Of a stretch of 64,000 nucleotides of DNA, positions 25,795 to 34,561 are shown piece by piece (position 1 is the first letter of the stretch; each line of letters starts with the position of its first letter). The DNA comes from JAGVSR01 sp033765145 (GTDB taxonomy: Bacteria > Pseudomonadota > Alphaproteobacteria > Rhizobiales > Hyphomicrobiaceae). A program made the translations under genes and the position numbers. The notes beneath the pieces were generated by a model that did no database searches, was not told the DNA's origin, and saw only the letters and a list, made by a program, of their open reading frames with translations. Location: positions 62,001-126,000 of the forward strand of contig JANRIH010000034.1 of assembly GCA_033765145.1 (NCBI GenBank), in the 5' to 3' direction.

Positions 25795-26454
25795 ATGATC
25801 GTAAGCATTAAGCAAATCCTCCCTCCCGGAGAGACGGCCGACGTACGCGCCACGCTCGAGGAGATCGCGTTCGTCGACGGCCGCGCGACGGCGGGCTGGA
25901 GTGCCAAGCTCGTCAAGTCCAACCGGCAGGCCGCGCCTGGACACGTCCTCGATGCCCTCCGATCCCGCGTCGCCGAGCGCATCCTCTCCAATCCGCTCTT
26001 CGCGTTGGCCGTGCGTCCGAAAGCGCTGACGCTTCTGACCTTCGCGCGCTATCATCCGGGCGACGCCTACGGCGCGCATGTCGACGACGCGCTGATGGGC
26101 GGCCTCAGGACCGACGTTGCCTTCACGCTTTTTCTGTCAGACGCGAACAGCTGCGACGGCGGCGAACTCGTGATCGAAAGTCCCGCGGGCGAGGACACCA
26201 TCAAGCTCGACGCGGGCTCGCTCGTCGCCTACCCCGCGACCACGCTCCACAGGGTTCAGCCAGTCACGCGCGGCGAGCGGCTCGTCGCGGTCGGATGGGC
26301 GCGGTCGCTCATTCGCTCAGCGGAACAGCGCGAACTCCTCTTCGATCTCGACACCGCGCGCCGCGCTCTCTTTCAGCGCGAGGGCAAGACTCGCGACGGC
26401 GATCTCTTGGCCAAGTGCGCTGCAAACCTCATGCGGATGTGGGCCGAGGATTGA
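25795..26454 (+). CDS. piuC: PiuC/YbiX-type Fe(II)/2-oxoglutarate-dependent dioxygenase (PKHD-type)
   Basis: A 219-residue PKHD-type hydroxylase, near the usual 225. The iron ligands are His95-x-Asp97 (YGAHVDDA) and His152 (TTLHRVQPV), and the 2-oxoglutarate arginine is Arg162 (RGERLVAVGW). The C-terminal helical part ends LAKCAANLMRMWAED. PiuC homologues are commonly linked to TonB-dependent iron uptake; no receptor is in this window. It converges on the TIR gene and diverges from the GGE-repeat protein. Confidence 0.92.
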   Translation: MIVSIKQILPPGETADVRATLEEIAFVDGRATAGWSAKLVKSNRQAAPGHVLDALRSRVAERILSNPLFALAVRPKALTLLTFARYHPGDAYGAHVDDALMGGLRTDVAFTLFLSDANSCDGGELVIESPAGEDTIKLDAGSLVAYPATTLHRVQPVTRGERLVAVGWARSLIRSAEQRELLFDLDTARRALFQREGKTRDGDLLAKCAANLMRMWAED

Positions 26455-26491
26455 GGCACGCGCAACGGCCGCGTCCCCGCAGTCCCAGGCA

Positions 26492-28519
26492 TCACGGGAC
26501 CGGAGCGGTCGCTGGAGGCGCCTCAATTAATCCGGACGACTCCATGCACAGCTTCAAGAAGGAATTTTCCAACCAGCTGCAGCCGAGAGTGTTCTGGCAC
26601 GACGTCATGTCGGTAATGCCGATGCAGCGGTTCACGTAGGTCGAATCGGCCGGCGCGACGACCGGGGCGGGTTCGGACGGCACCACGACGGGTGCCGGGT
26701 CGGGGACCGTAATCGGCGCCGGATCGGGCTGCGTAGTCGGCACGTAAGGCTCCGAATAGAACGGCGAGGACTGCCACACGCCAGGCAATACGCCGGTCCA
26801 TTCGAGCATCGTGCGCGGTAGGATGAGCCAGGAGGTGATGAAGAGGATCACGAACCAGAAGGAAAAGACGAACCACATTGGCGGGTCCTCGTTCGCGATC
26901 CGCGTTCGGACCTTGGTGGCGTGCTCGCTCGTGCCGTGGTCTTTCAGGAAATCCTCGAGCTGCTTCGTCGTTGCGTTCGCCGGCAGCGCAGAATAGGCAG
27001 AATCCGCCTGCATCTTGGCAATGAGCGTGCGGGCCTCGGCCGCGTAGTGGCCCTGTGGAAACTTCGACCAATAGGAACTCAGGGCCGCAATCGTGTTCGC
27101 GCGCTTCGCGTCGAGCCATGCCTTTTCGTCGGGATGGGACGCAATCGCCGAATTCGCGCGGCCGGCCATCAACGAGCCCGGCTTCATGTCCAGGAACGCC
27201 TTGAGGGCCTTTAGATCGTTGGACCCGATGGCTGTGTCGAGCATGCTCTGCAAGAGCGTGATGCGGGTCTCGCTCGCCTTCGCCTCGAAGCGGCCGTTCG
27301 GCCATTTCTTCAGGAAGGTGTCTAGTCTCTCGACGGTCTTCTCGCGGCCGAGAGCCTGCCAGTCGCGCTCCTCGGCCGCGAGTTCATCGAGGAGCTTACG
27401 TGCCTCTTCGGCATACGTCCCCGAAGGATATTTCCTCAAGAAGTCGCGCACGGCGCCCGAACTCATCGACGTCTTGACCTTCGGCCAGTCGCGTTCCTCT
27501 GTCAGCACCAGAAGACGGTTCCGCGCAAACTCGGCGTTGGCGCCATCGCGGTGGATATCGAGATAGGCTTCATAACTGCGGATGGAATTCGATGCCGCGG
27601 CCTCCTCCCACGCCCAGCGCTCTTCGATGGCGCGAATGCGGTTTTGAGCCTCGGCGTCGAACCGGCTCTCGGGGTTGCGCTCCCGGAAGTCGATCAGGCT
27701 TTCCCGGGTCGGGTTCTCCTCGACCACGAGCCAGTCGATCTCGGCGATGCGCCCACGACAGCGCTTGTCGTAAAGGCCGCGGGGATACTTGGAGAGGTGC
27801 TCCACGAAGTCGGTGCGAATCTTACTATCCTTGATGCCGTCCCAGTCCGTACGCTCCTCCAGCTCGCGGATCTGCTCGGGCGTGAACTTCTCGAGGAGTT
27901 CGAGCCGCTTCAGTTCTGCGAGACGCTTCGCCTCAGCGGTTGCGAGCGCCGCCTCGTCGACCTTGCGCTGCCGCTCCTGCTCGGCGCGCTCCTTCGCCTC
28001 GCGCTCCGCTCGGAGGCGTGCCTCTTCCTCTTCGCGGCGGCGGAACTCCTCGGCCTCGTCGAGGGCCTTGCGGACAGCGGCGATCAGAAGCTCGCAACTC
28101 TCGTCGAACTGGTCGTTGGCGAGCCGCCGGTAGTTGCACTCCGCGAAATCGGCGATGGCTGGCGGCAATTGCGACCGTTCGGGCCAAGGGGCATCGTTGA
28201 CGAGAACCGGCATCACGCGCTTGCCGAGCTTCAGACCGGCTTCGATCTCGATGCGCACGAAGTCCTTCGCGTCGTCGAGCCGGCGGAGGCCCTTCTCGTC
28301 GCGGATGTCGAGCCAATTCGGTCCAACGACGGCCAGCAGCACATCGCACTGCTCGACGGCATCCGTCAGGACTTTGACGAAGTTCTGTCCGGTCTCGATG
28401 CTGACGAGGTCATAGAAAAGATGATCGCGGTCGAAGGCATCCCGAAGCTGATAAAAAAGGGCCTTGGTGAAACCCGGCTCGTCCTTCTTGCGGTAGCTGA
28501 TGAATATCCTGCGGCCCAT
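26492..28519 (-). CDS. Transmembrane TIR-domain protein with coiled coil, helical repeats and periplasmic four-cysteine tail
   Basis: A 675-residue protein. Residues 1-155 are a bacterial TIR domain (RRIFISYRKKD; FYDLVSIETGQNF; DVLLAVVGPNW; DFVRIEIEAGLKLGKRVMPVLV), with Glu91 at the position of the NAD-cleaving glutamate of TIR NADases. A charged coiled coil (about 155-215) is followed by five or more 60-70-residue repeats of the FLKKYPSGTYAEEAR type (about 220-540). One membrane helix (about 546-568, WFVFSFWFVILFITSWLIL), a proline-rich stalk and a tail with four cysteines follow. The layout suggests a signalling or immune sensor with the effector inside and the sensor outside. Neighbours are not known defence genes. 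Confidence 0.85.
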   Translation of the reverse strand: MGRRIFISYRKKDEPGFTKALFYQLRDAFDRDHLFYDLVSIETGQNFVKVLTDAVEQCDVLLAVVGPNWLDIRDEKGLRRLDDAKDFVRIEIEAGLKLGKRVMPVLVNDAPWPERSQLPPAIADFAECNYRRLANDQFDESCELLIAAVRKALDEAEEFRRREEEEARLRAEREAKERAEQERQRKVDEAALATAEAKRLAELKRLELLEKFTPEQIRELEERTDWDGIKDSKIRTDFVEHLSKYPRGLYDKRCRGRIAEIDWLVVEENPTRESLIDFRERNPESRFDAEAQNRIRAIEERWAWEEAAASNSIRSYEAYLDIHRDGANAEFARNRLLVLTEERDWPKVKTSMSSGAVRDFLRKYPSGTYAEEARKLLDELAAEERDWQALGREKTVERLDTFLKKWPNGRFEAKASETRITLLQSMLDTAIGSNDLKALKAFLDMKPGSLMAGRANSAIASHPDEKAWLDAKRANTIAALSSYWSKFPQGHYAAEARTLIAKMQADSAYSALPANATTKQLEDFLKDHGTSEHATKVRTRIANEDPPMWFVFSFWFVILFITSWLILPRTMLEWTGVLPGVWQSSPFYSEPYVPTTQPDPAPITVPDPAPVVVPSEPAPVVAPADSTYVNRCIGITDMTSCQNTLGCSWLENSFLKLCMESSGLIEAPPATAPVP

Positions 28520-28701
28520 CTCGCAATACGCTCCGGGGCAAGTGTCTCATTGTGAGGTGACGGACCTCGTGGGTCGATATTTTCGGTACTCAATGTTGGC
28601 CTGGGCCGAACCGGGTTCGGCCAGACCTCGCATTCGCTATACCACCGCAACGACAGGACGGCCACGGAAGATTCGCGGCCGCTGCACCTCACGCGTGGCT
28701 C

Positions 28702-29163
28702 CTATTCCCCGAAGTCCTGGATGATGTATTTCACATAGTTGTGCTCGGCGATGCCCTTCTCGCTCCGGGCGAAGCTCCGGATCGAAATGCCGGCCTGATG
28801 CACCGTCTCGGGGTCGCCGGAGACAAGGGGGTGCCACCAGGCGAGGCCCTTTCCTTCTGCCACGCGACGATATCCACAGGTCGCGGGCAGCCAGGCGATC
28901 GACCGAACCTTCTCGGGCGTCAAATCAATGCAGTCGGGCATTTTGGCGAAGCGGTTCGGGTAATCCTTGCAGCGGCATTTCCCGACGTCCAGGAGCGCGC
29001 AGGCGAGCCGCGTCAAATGGATCGCTGCCGTATCCTCATCCTCGAGCTTCACGAGGCAGCAGCGGCCGCAGCCGTCGCAGAGGCTTTCCCACTCCGCCTC
29101 CGTCAAGTCCTCGAGTGCCTTGGTTTCCCAGAAGGGCCGCGTCCCGGCCTTGGATTTCCCCAA
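28702..29163 (-). CDS. YcgN/UPF0260-family cysteine-cluster protein
   Basis: A 153-residue protein with the family's conserved cysteines: LCDGCGRCCLVKLED, LDVGKCRCKDYPNR, PDCIDLTP and PATCGYRR. It probably binds a metal or Fe-S cluster; the cellular role is not established. The start is a TTG with GGGAG about nine bases upstream; the next in-frame ATG would remove the first cysteine motif. It diverges from the PBP1A gene. Confidence 0.9.
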   Translation of the reverse strand: MGKSKAGTRPFWETKALEDLTEAEWESLCDGCGRCCLVKLEDEDTAAIHLTRLACALLDVGKCRCKDYPNRFAKMPDCIDLTPEKVRSIAWLPATCGYRRVAEGKGLAWWHPLVSGDPETVHQAGISIRSFARSEKGIAEHNYVKYIIQDFGE

Positions 29164-29326
29164 CTCTCTGTTGCTCCCTTTTTGCCTCTCGGCCCCCTCT
29201 CGCCCCGCTCACGCCCTACATGCTAGATAAGGATATCGACGGAAACGGCCGCGGATCGGTGGACGGCGGGGCGACCCCCGGTCTCCCCGGTACCGCGGCG
29301 CAAGCGTTCTAACGGGGCTCCGAGCG

Positions 29327-31630
29327 TTGAGCGACTGGTTTTTCAAGCAGGGCGGGCGGGACAAGCTCATCAGCCTGCTCGGCATCGACGCCAAGCTCGA
29401 TTCGACCGTCTCGGACGCGATCGAACGGATCCGGGACTGGTGGAACGCGGGGTCAAGCTTCTTTGCGCGTTTCCGGCTGACCGGCTGGCGGCGGCTCCTC
29501 AACGAACTGGCGTCCGAAACGCTCTCGATGGGTGCGGGGGGCATCGTCGTCCTCTACGCGCTGGCCATCCCGGCCTTCAACGAGTTCGACGAGGGGCGGT
29601 TCCTGACCGGGCGGTACAGCGTCCGCATCCTCGACCAGAACGGCAACGAAATCGGCAAGCGGGGTATTCTGCACAACGATGCGGTGCCGCTCGAAGAAAT
29701 TCCGGAATCGGTCATCAAGGCGACTCTTGCGACCGAAGACCGGCGCTTCTTCGAACACTGGGGCATCGATGTCTTCGGCACGGTCCGCGCGCTGGCTGAG
29801 AACGTCCGCGCGAACGACGTCGTGCAGGGCGGCTCATCGCTCACCCAGCAGCTCGCCAAAAACCTCTTTCTCTCCTCCGAACGATCGATCCAGCGCAAGG
29901 TCAAGGAGCTCTTCCTCGCGTTCCTGCTCGAGAGCCGCTTCTCGAAGCGCGAGATTCTCAAGATGTATCTCGACCGCGCCTACATGGGCGGCGGCGCGTT
30001 CGGCGTCGAGGCCGCGGCGCAATTCTACTTCGGGAAGTCGATCCGCGATGTGACGCTTGCGGAGGCGGCGCTGCTCGGCGGCCTTTACAAGGCCCCGACC
30101 AAGTACGCGCCGCACATCAACCTGCCGGCCTCGCGCGCGCGCACCAACGAGGTTTTGCAGAATCTCGTCGAGGCGGGCTTTTTCTCGGCGGCGCAGGTGC
30201 ATGAGGCGCGGCTCAATCCAGCCAAGATCGTCGAGACGCGTCAGTCTGAGAGCCCGGACTGGTTCCTCGACTACGCGTTCGAGGAAGTCCAGCGCATCGC
30301 GGAAGGCAAGAACGAATACGTGCTGACCGCGCGGACGACCGTCGATCTCGGACTTCAGAAGGCGGCGGAAGAGGCGATCGTGCCGGTCATCAAGCGGCGC
30401 GGACGATCGTTGAGGCTTAACTCGGGCGTGCTCGTCGCCATGGAGACGGACGGGGCGGTCCGCGCCATGGTCGGCGGACCCGACTACGGCGAAAGCCAGT
30501 TCAATCGCGCGACGCACGCGCGGCGCCAGCCCGGATCGTCATTCAAGGTCTACGTGTATGCGGCCGCACTCGAGAACGGCTACAAACCGGAATCGATCGT
30601 GCGCGACGCCTCGCGTTCGTGCGGACGGTGGAGTCCATCGAATTACGGCGGCGGCGGGGGAAGTGGCGCGCGAATGCCGCTCTGGCTCGCGCTCGCCAAG
30701 TCGCTCAACACGGTCGCGGCGGAGCTGTCGTTCGCCGTTGGTCGCGAGAAGGTCATCGAGATGACCAATCGGCTCGGCGTTTCGGGCGTTCGCAAGACGT
30801 GCTCGATGGCGTTGGGCGACGGCGGCGTGACGCCGCTCGAGCATACGGGCGGCCTCGCGACCTTCGCCAACGGGGGGAAGCTCGCAAAGCCCTACGCGAT
30901 CCTCGATCTCACGAACTCGAAGGGTGAGGTCATCTATTCGCGCGAGCGCGACGAGCCGGCGCCCCCGCAGGTCGTGGCCCCCGCGGTCGCGGCCAACATG
31001 AACCGCATGCTGCAGAAAGTCGTGACCGAAGGAACGGCGCAGCGCGCGACGTTGGAATTCACCCACTCGGCGGGCAAGACGGGCACGTCGTCGGGACCGA
31101 ACGACGTGTGGTTCGTCGGCTTCACGGGCAAGTACGTCGCGACCGTCTGGCTCGGCAACGACGACAATCGCCCGATGGCCAACGGCAACACCGGCGGTCA
31201 GCTTGCGGCCCCCATCTGGCACGATTTCATGGCCATCGCGCATCGCGACATGAACATCCCGACCATCCCGGGTCTCGAGCCGCATCCGGTGCAGGTCGCG
31301 GAGCAGCAACGTATCGCGGAATTGAAGAGGACCGATCCCGCGCTCGCCGCGGCGCTCGCAGGCGAGGCCGAGGGACAGAAACAGTCGTCGCTCATGTCCG
31401 ACGAGGCACGCAAGTCGCTGACATCGCTCGCCGCCGATCTCCGAAAGGCCGCGGGACTGCCTGCCGCGCCTGTTCCGGCCGAGCCCAATGCCGAGCAGCC
31501 GCAGAGGCAGGGACAGGGACCGGCCGTTGCACCCGGCAGCGGCGGTGGCAACAGTCCGGACGCAACGAGTGTGCGCAAGGAAAGCGCCTTGAGGCCCGTG
31601 CCGCGAACCGGCCAGGTGTCGAGACCATGA
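29327..31630 (+). CDS. Penicillin-binding protein 1A family, bifunctional peptidoglycan synthase
   Basis: A 767-residue class A PBP. A cytoplasmic region and membrane helix (about 65-85, GAGGIVVLYALAIPAF) precede the GT51 glycosyltransferase (catalytic EDRRFFEHWGID; GGSSLTQQLAKNLF; RKVKELFLAFLLE). The transpeptidase has the SxxK serine in QPGSSFKVY, SLN in AKSLNTV and KTGTS in AGKTGTSSG. The tail after 650 is Pro/Gln/Gly-rich. The start is a TTG, which keeps the N-terminal anchor complete. Two DUF1214/DUF1254 genes follow in the same direction, the first 4 bp downstream. Confidence 0.93.
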   Translation: MSDWFFKQGGRDKLISLLGIDAKLDSTVSDAIERIRDWWNAGSSFFARFRLTGWRRLLNELASETLSMGAGGIVVLYALAIPAFNEFDEGRFLTGRYSVRILDQNGNEIGKRGILHNDAVPLEEIPESVIKATLATEDRRFFEHWGIDVFGTVRALAENVRANDVVQGGSSLTQQLAKNLFLSSERSIQRKVKELFLAFLLESRFSKREILKMYLDRAYMGGGAFGVEAAAQFYFGKSIRDVTLAEAALLGGLYKAPTKYAPHINLPASRARTNEVLQNLVEAGFFSAAQVHEARLNPAKIVETRQSESPDWFLDYAFEEVQRIAEGKNEYVLTARTTVDLGLQKAAEEAIVPVIKRRGRSLRLNSGVLVAMETDGAVRAMVGGPDYGESQFNRATHARRQPGSSFKVYVYAAALENGYKPESIVRDASRSCGRWSPSNYGGGGGSGARMPLWLALAKSLNTVAAELSFAVGREKVIEMTNRLGVSGVRKTCSMALGDGGVTPLEHTGGLATFANGGKLAKPYAILDLTNSKGEVIYSRERDEPAPPQVVAPAVAANMNRMLQKVVTEGTAQRATLEFTHSAGKTGTSSGPNDVWFVGFTGKYVATVWLGNDDNRPMANGNTGGQLAAPIWHDFMAIAHRDMNIPTIPGLEPHPVQVAEQQRIAELKRTDPALAAALAGEAEGQKQSSLMSDEARKSLTSLAADLRKAAGLPAAPVPAEPNAEQPQRQGQGPAVAPGSGGGNSPDATSVRKESALRPVPRTGQVSRP

Positions 31631-31634
31631 GCCC

Positions 31635-32264
31635 ATGAGTTTCGTCCGCCACCAGATCAAGAAGCGGCTCCAGGCCGCGCTCCGCGTCGTCGCGGACTGG
31701 TCGTTCTTCACCGGCGCCGTTCTGATCGGCGGCTTCGGTACCGCCTGGTACATGATCGACACCGGCAGCGCCCTGACGACGGCCAAGGTCGGTCCGTGGG
31801 TCATGTGGCGCACGGCGGGGCTTGTCGAAGCGGACCCCTACACGCGCGCCCACTTCTCGCGGCTCGGCGTGCTGCCGATCGGCAGCGACGTGGCCGAGAC
31901 CTATTTCGCGCGGACGGACGACGACGGCCGCCAGCTCCATTCCTCGTGCGACTACGTCGTGGAGGGTCTTTCGCCGCCGTCGAGCTGGTGGAGTGTGACG
32001 GTATTCGATGCCGATGGACGGCTCATCGCGAACCCAGCCGAACGCACGAGCTACACGAGCGAAACCGCGGCGATCCTGCCGAACGGGCGGTTCTCGATCG
32101 CGCTCGCGCGATCCGCGAACCCCGGCAACTGGCTGCCGACCGGCGGCGCAGGGCGCCTTTCCGTCGTGCTGACGCGCATGAGTTGGGCCGTCGCGACGGG
32201 CACAGGCGACGAACAGAGCTCGGGGCCGGATTTGCCGAAGATCGTCCGGAAGGCCTGCCGATGA
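31635..32264 (+). CDS. DUF1214 domain membrane protein
   Basis: A 209-residue protein with one N-terminal membrane helix (about 25-45) and a DUF1214 beta domain (ADPYTRAHFSRLGVLPIGSDVAETYFARTDDDG; SSWWSVTVFDADGRLIANP). It starts 4 bp after the PBP gene, and its TGA overlaps the next ATG by 4 bp. Function not known. Adjacent DUF1214 and DUF1254 genes after a class A PBP suggest an envelope role. Confidence 0.88.
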   Translation: MSFVRHQIKKRLQAALRVVADWSFFTGAVLIGGFGTAWYMIDTGSALTTAKVGPWVMWRTAGLVEADPYTRAHFSRLGVLPIGSDVAETYFARTDDDGRQLHSSCDYVVEGLSPPSSWWSVTVFDADGRLIANPAERTSYTSETAAILPNGRFSIALARSANPGNWLPTGGAGRLSVVLTRMSWAVATGTGDEQSSGPDLPKIVRKACR

Positions 32265-32839
32265 AGATCGAAATCCCGCGTATCGCCATCCCGAGTGGCC
32301 GGCTGGTGCTTGCAGCGGTCTTTTCGATTGCGATCCTGCACATCCTGCTGACCTTCGCCGCGCCTGCGATGACGGCCTGGACGCCCTACGGGCGCCTTGC
32401 CGCGAAGCTGCCGCTGAACCGCATGACCCTCCTGCCGCCGATCGGCCCGCGCGCGCAACCGCTGCCCTTCGTCGGCTCGGACTTCCGCCTTGCGATGTGC
32501 CGCTTCGATACCGAAGAGGGCCCGGTCGCGCTCAACGCGACGCTTCCGGCCCAGGGCTGGACGATCTCGATCTACGATGCCGACGGCGCGACGATCTACT
32601 CGGCCATTGCCGATCCCGGCCGCCGCGTGGACGTCGCGCTGCTCATCGTGCCCGACGACGAACGGTTCGCCGGGCTCACGCCCGAAGCGCGCGGCGATAG
32701 CGCCGTCGACAGCGGCGTCCTCAGGGTCGCGGCGACGTCCGGAATCGCGATCCTCAGGGCTCCGGATTCGGGTTTGGCCTATCGCGCGCGCAACGAAGAC
32801 GAGTTGAAGCGCGCGACCTGCCGCGTAGGACGGTCATGA
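32261..32839 (+). CDS. DUF1254-type membrane protein
   Basis: A 192-residue partner of the DUF1214 gene. An N-terminal membrane helix (about 15-37) is followed by a periplasmic beta domain (FRLAMCRFDTEEGPVALNATLPAQGWTISIYDADG), with cysteines at both ends. The ATG at 32261 overlaps the upstream stop (ATGA). The open frame runs further upstream over the DUF1214 gene but only as a shadow. Confidence 0.85.
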   Translation: MKIEIPRIAIPSGRLVLAAVFSIAILHILLTFAAPAMTAWTPYGRLAAKLPLNRMTLLPPIGPRAQPLPFVGSDFRLAMCRFDTEEGPVALNATLPAQGWTISIYDADGATIYSAIADPGRRVDVALLIVPDDERFAGLTPEARGDSAVDSGVLRVAATSGIAILRAPDSGLAYRARNEDELKRATCRVGRS

Positions 32840-32871
32840 TTTTCGATCGTGGATCGCGACGGTAGCTCGGC

Positions 32872-33066
32872 TCAGCGAGCAGATCGGGGACGGCGGCGAC
32901 GGGCAGGTCCTTGGGGACCTTCCGGCGAACCTGTGCTCGGCGGCGGCTCCGCATGGTGCTCGTATCGGATGCCGGGGAAAATGACGATCTCGGCCGAACC
33001 CGACTGCGGCGCGCGCTCGGCGCGTGGCGCCAGATGGCTCTTATCAAACGCGATGATGCTGCCCAT
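32872..33066 (-). CDS. Small conserved-looking hypothetical protein under a CtrA box
   Basis: A 64-residue frame beginning MGSIIAFDKSHLAPR, with a central AEIVIFPGIRYEHH segment and a proline/arginine-rich basic tail (ARRRRPRSAR). An in-frame ATG at 33093 would add nine residues. The hydrophobic EIVIFPGIRYE block resembles small unnamed proteins I recall from Hyphomicrobiales. A perfect CtrA box lies about 80-110 bp upstream. No clear ribosome site is seen, so the start is uncertain. Confidence 0.5.
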   Translation of the reverse strand: MGSIIAFDKSHLAPRAERAPQSGSAEIVIFPGIRYEHHAEPPPSTGSPEGPQGPARRRRPRSAR

Positions 33067-33170
33067 GCACAGCCCCGCTTGCCGCAATTTCATTCGTCCC
33101 GGTCTGCCGGCGACGATCCTCGTGGATCAGCCCTCTGTTTGCGGACAATCGATTATGCAGCCGATGCGCG

Positions 33171-33186
33171 TTAAGATCGGGTTAAC
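33171..33186. promoter_or_regulatory. Consensus CtrA-binding box upstream of the small basic protein gene
   Basis: TTAA, seven bases (GATCGGG), then TTAAC: a perfect match to TTAA-N7-TTAA, the binding site of the alphaproteobacterial cell-cycle regulator CtrA. It stands between the DUF1491 stop and the start of the small minus-strand gene. Confidence 0.65.
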
Positions 33187-33198
33187 GCGGCGCCGAAT

Positions 33199-33552
33199 TC
33201 AGCCTCTGAAATTCGCGATCCAGCCTTCCAGCATGTGATCGCCCTTCGGTGCTTCGACCTCCACAATCCAGAGATCGGGATCGAAGCTCGCTTCGCGCGA
33301 GAGGCGATGCTCGATGCGTTCGTCCGGTTCGGGAGCGGCGGCGGACGCGTGCACCCATTGGCGATCGCTATCGGCTTCGTCGAGGCCGGCGGGCGCGGGC
33401 GTGAACAAATCAGAGGTTCCATCGAGCCGGTTGATGCGAATGAAGATCGCGCCGGCATCGTCATCGCCGTGGCGCACGATGGCGGCGGGAAAGCCGGCCA
33501 CCTCGCAGCGCCTGATGTAAGCCTTGACCCAGATGACGGTGCGGAGGCGCAT
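33199..33552 (-). CDS. DUF1491 family protein
   Basis: A 117-residue DUF1491 protein: LRTVIWVKAYIRRCEVAGFPAAIVRHGDDDAG at the start, LTSREASFDPDLWIVEVE-like end (SREASFDPDLWIVEVEAP). The start at 33552 follows family length. Function unknown. It is transcribed after the peptidoglycan-binding gene upstream, a pairing I recall from other Hyphomicrobiales. Confidence 0.88.
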   Translation of the reverse strand: MRLRTVIWVKAYIRRCEVAGFPAAIVRHGDDDAGAIFIRINRLDGTSDLFTPAPAGLDEADSDRQWVHASAAAPEPDERIEHRLSREASFDPDLWIVEVEAPKGDHMLEGWIANFRG

Positions 33553-33666
33553 GGACCTTCGTCCGATTGTTCGTCGCGGACGTTCCATTGCCAGCCGTTG
33601 GCTTGAATATCAACGTCCGTCGCGCGTGAGTGAGGCGTTTTGGCTCCGATCCCTGCACGATGTTGA

Positions 33667-34362
33667 TCAGCGCGCGGTTGCGACATCCCGCGCGGCCACG
33701 AAGAGGCGTGCCACCAGATCACCAGAAATGCGGCCCGTATCGGGGAGATTGTTCTGGCGCTCGAAGGCGCGGATGGCGGTCACGGTCTCCGCGCCGAGGC
33801 GGCCGTTGGAGGCGCCGGGTTTGTAACCGAGGCTCGCCAACGCATCCTGGACGCGGCGGATCAACGCGTCGGCCTTCGGTCCCGGGGTCATGGACGACGC
33901 GGACACGCGGTCCGCGATCGGCACGTCGCCCCTCACGATCAGGTGCAGGAGACGCTCGCTCGGCTCGGCCGTCAGCATCAGCCCCTGATCGGTTTCGTAG
34001 GCGAGGATCGCGGCCTGTGTCACGGGGCCCGACACGCCATCGGTCCCGCCTGTCGTATACCCTTTGGCATTGAGGGCCGACTGGATCGCCCGGATAGTGT
34101 CACTGTCACTTGCTCCGGGCGGGGTGACGATGAGCCGCTGGTGGACTTCCGGCGTGGCCATGCGCGCGTTGGCGGCGCCTTCGGCCATTTCGGCGGCTAC
34201 GATGGCGGCTGTTTCCAGGCCGTAGGCGTCGCTATAGGCGAGGCCCCCGTAGCGTCCGCCGCCCGAGCCCGATTGCAAGAATACGAGATTGGTGGCCACG
34301 GCGCCGGTCGAGACGACGAACAGCGTCATCACGCTCTGAATGGTCCGTGTTCCGAGAGCCAT
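33667..34362 (-). CDS. Membrane-anchored protein with two peptidoglycan-binding domains
   Basis: A 231-residue protein with an N-terminal signal anchor (about 8-30, VMTLFVVSTGAVATNLVFL) and two PG_binding_1 repeats: AIQSALNAKGYTTGGTDGVSG (about 91-135) and RVQDALASLGYKPGASNGRLG (about 169-215). It probably holds the inner membrane to the wall. A CtrA box sits 58 bp upstream of the ATG, so cell-cycle control is likely. Confidence 0.9.
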   Translation of the reverse strand: MALGTRTIQSVMTLFVVSTGAVATNLVFLQSGSGGGRYGGLAYSDAYGLETAAIVAAEMAEGAANARMATPEVHQRLIVTPPGASDSDTIRAIQSALNAKGYTTGGTDGVSGPVTQAAILAYETDQGLMLTAEPSERLLHLIVRGDVPIADRVSASSMTPGPKADALIRRVQDALASLGYKPGASNGRLGAETVTAIRAFERQNNLPDTGRISGDLVARLFVAARDVATAR

Positions 34363-34419
34363 CGCTCTTCACTCCACACTCGACACAACTCTGGTCTTCG
34401 GCACTATCCCCGCGTGCCG

Positions 34420-34435
34420 TTAAGGCCTCGTTAAC
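34420..34435. promoter_or_regulatory. Consensus CtrA-binding box between divergent envelope genes
   Basis: TTAA, seven bases (GGCCTCG), then TTAAC matches the CtrA consensus exactly. It is 58 bp from the peptidoglycan-binding gene start and about 127 bp from the DUF5330 gene start, so it could serve either. Confidence 0.65.
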
Positions 34436-34561
34436 CGGGCTCGCCGGCCGGGCCGGGGACAATCGATAAAATTTGAAATAAATTGCACCGCGCAGCCTTC
34501 CGCTTCCTTGAGCCTCGCCGTGTATCGTTTCCTCGTTCATCGGGTATTCGAGGTCTCGAAC

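Noticed and set aside
28601..28623. Hairpin with one bulge (GCCGAAC/GTTCGGC) as a terminator of the YcgN-type gene
   Set aside because: No U-tract follows on either strand and it is 80 bp beyond the stop codon.
32911..33174. An 87-codon plus-strand frame
   Set aside because: Antisense to the small basic gene, arginine-rich, no start signal.
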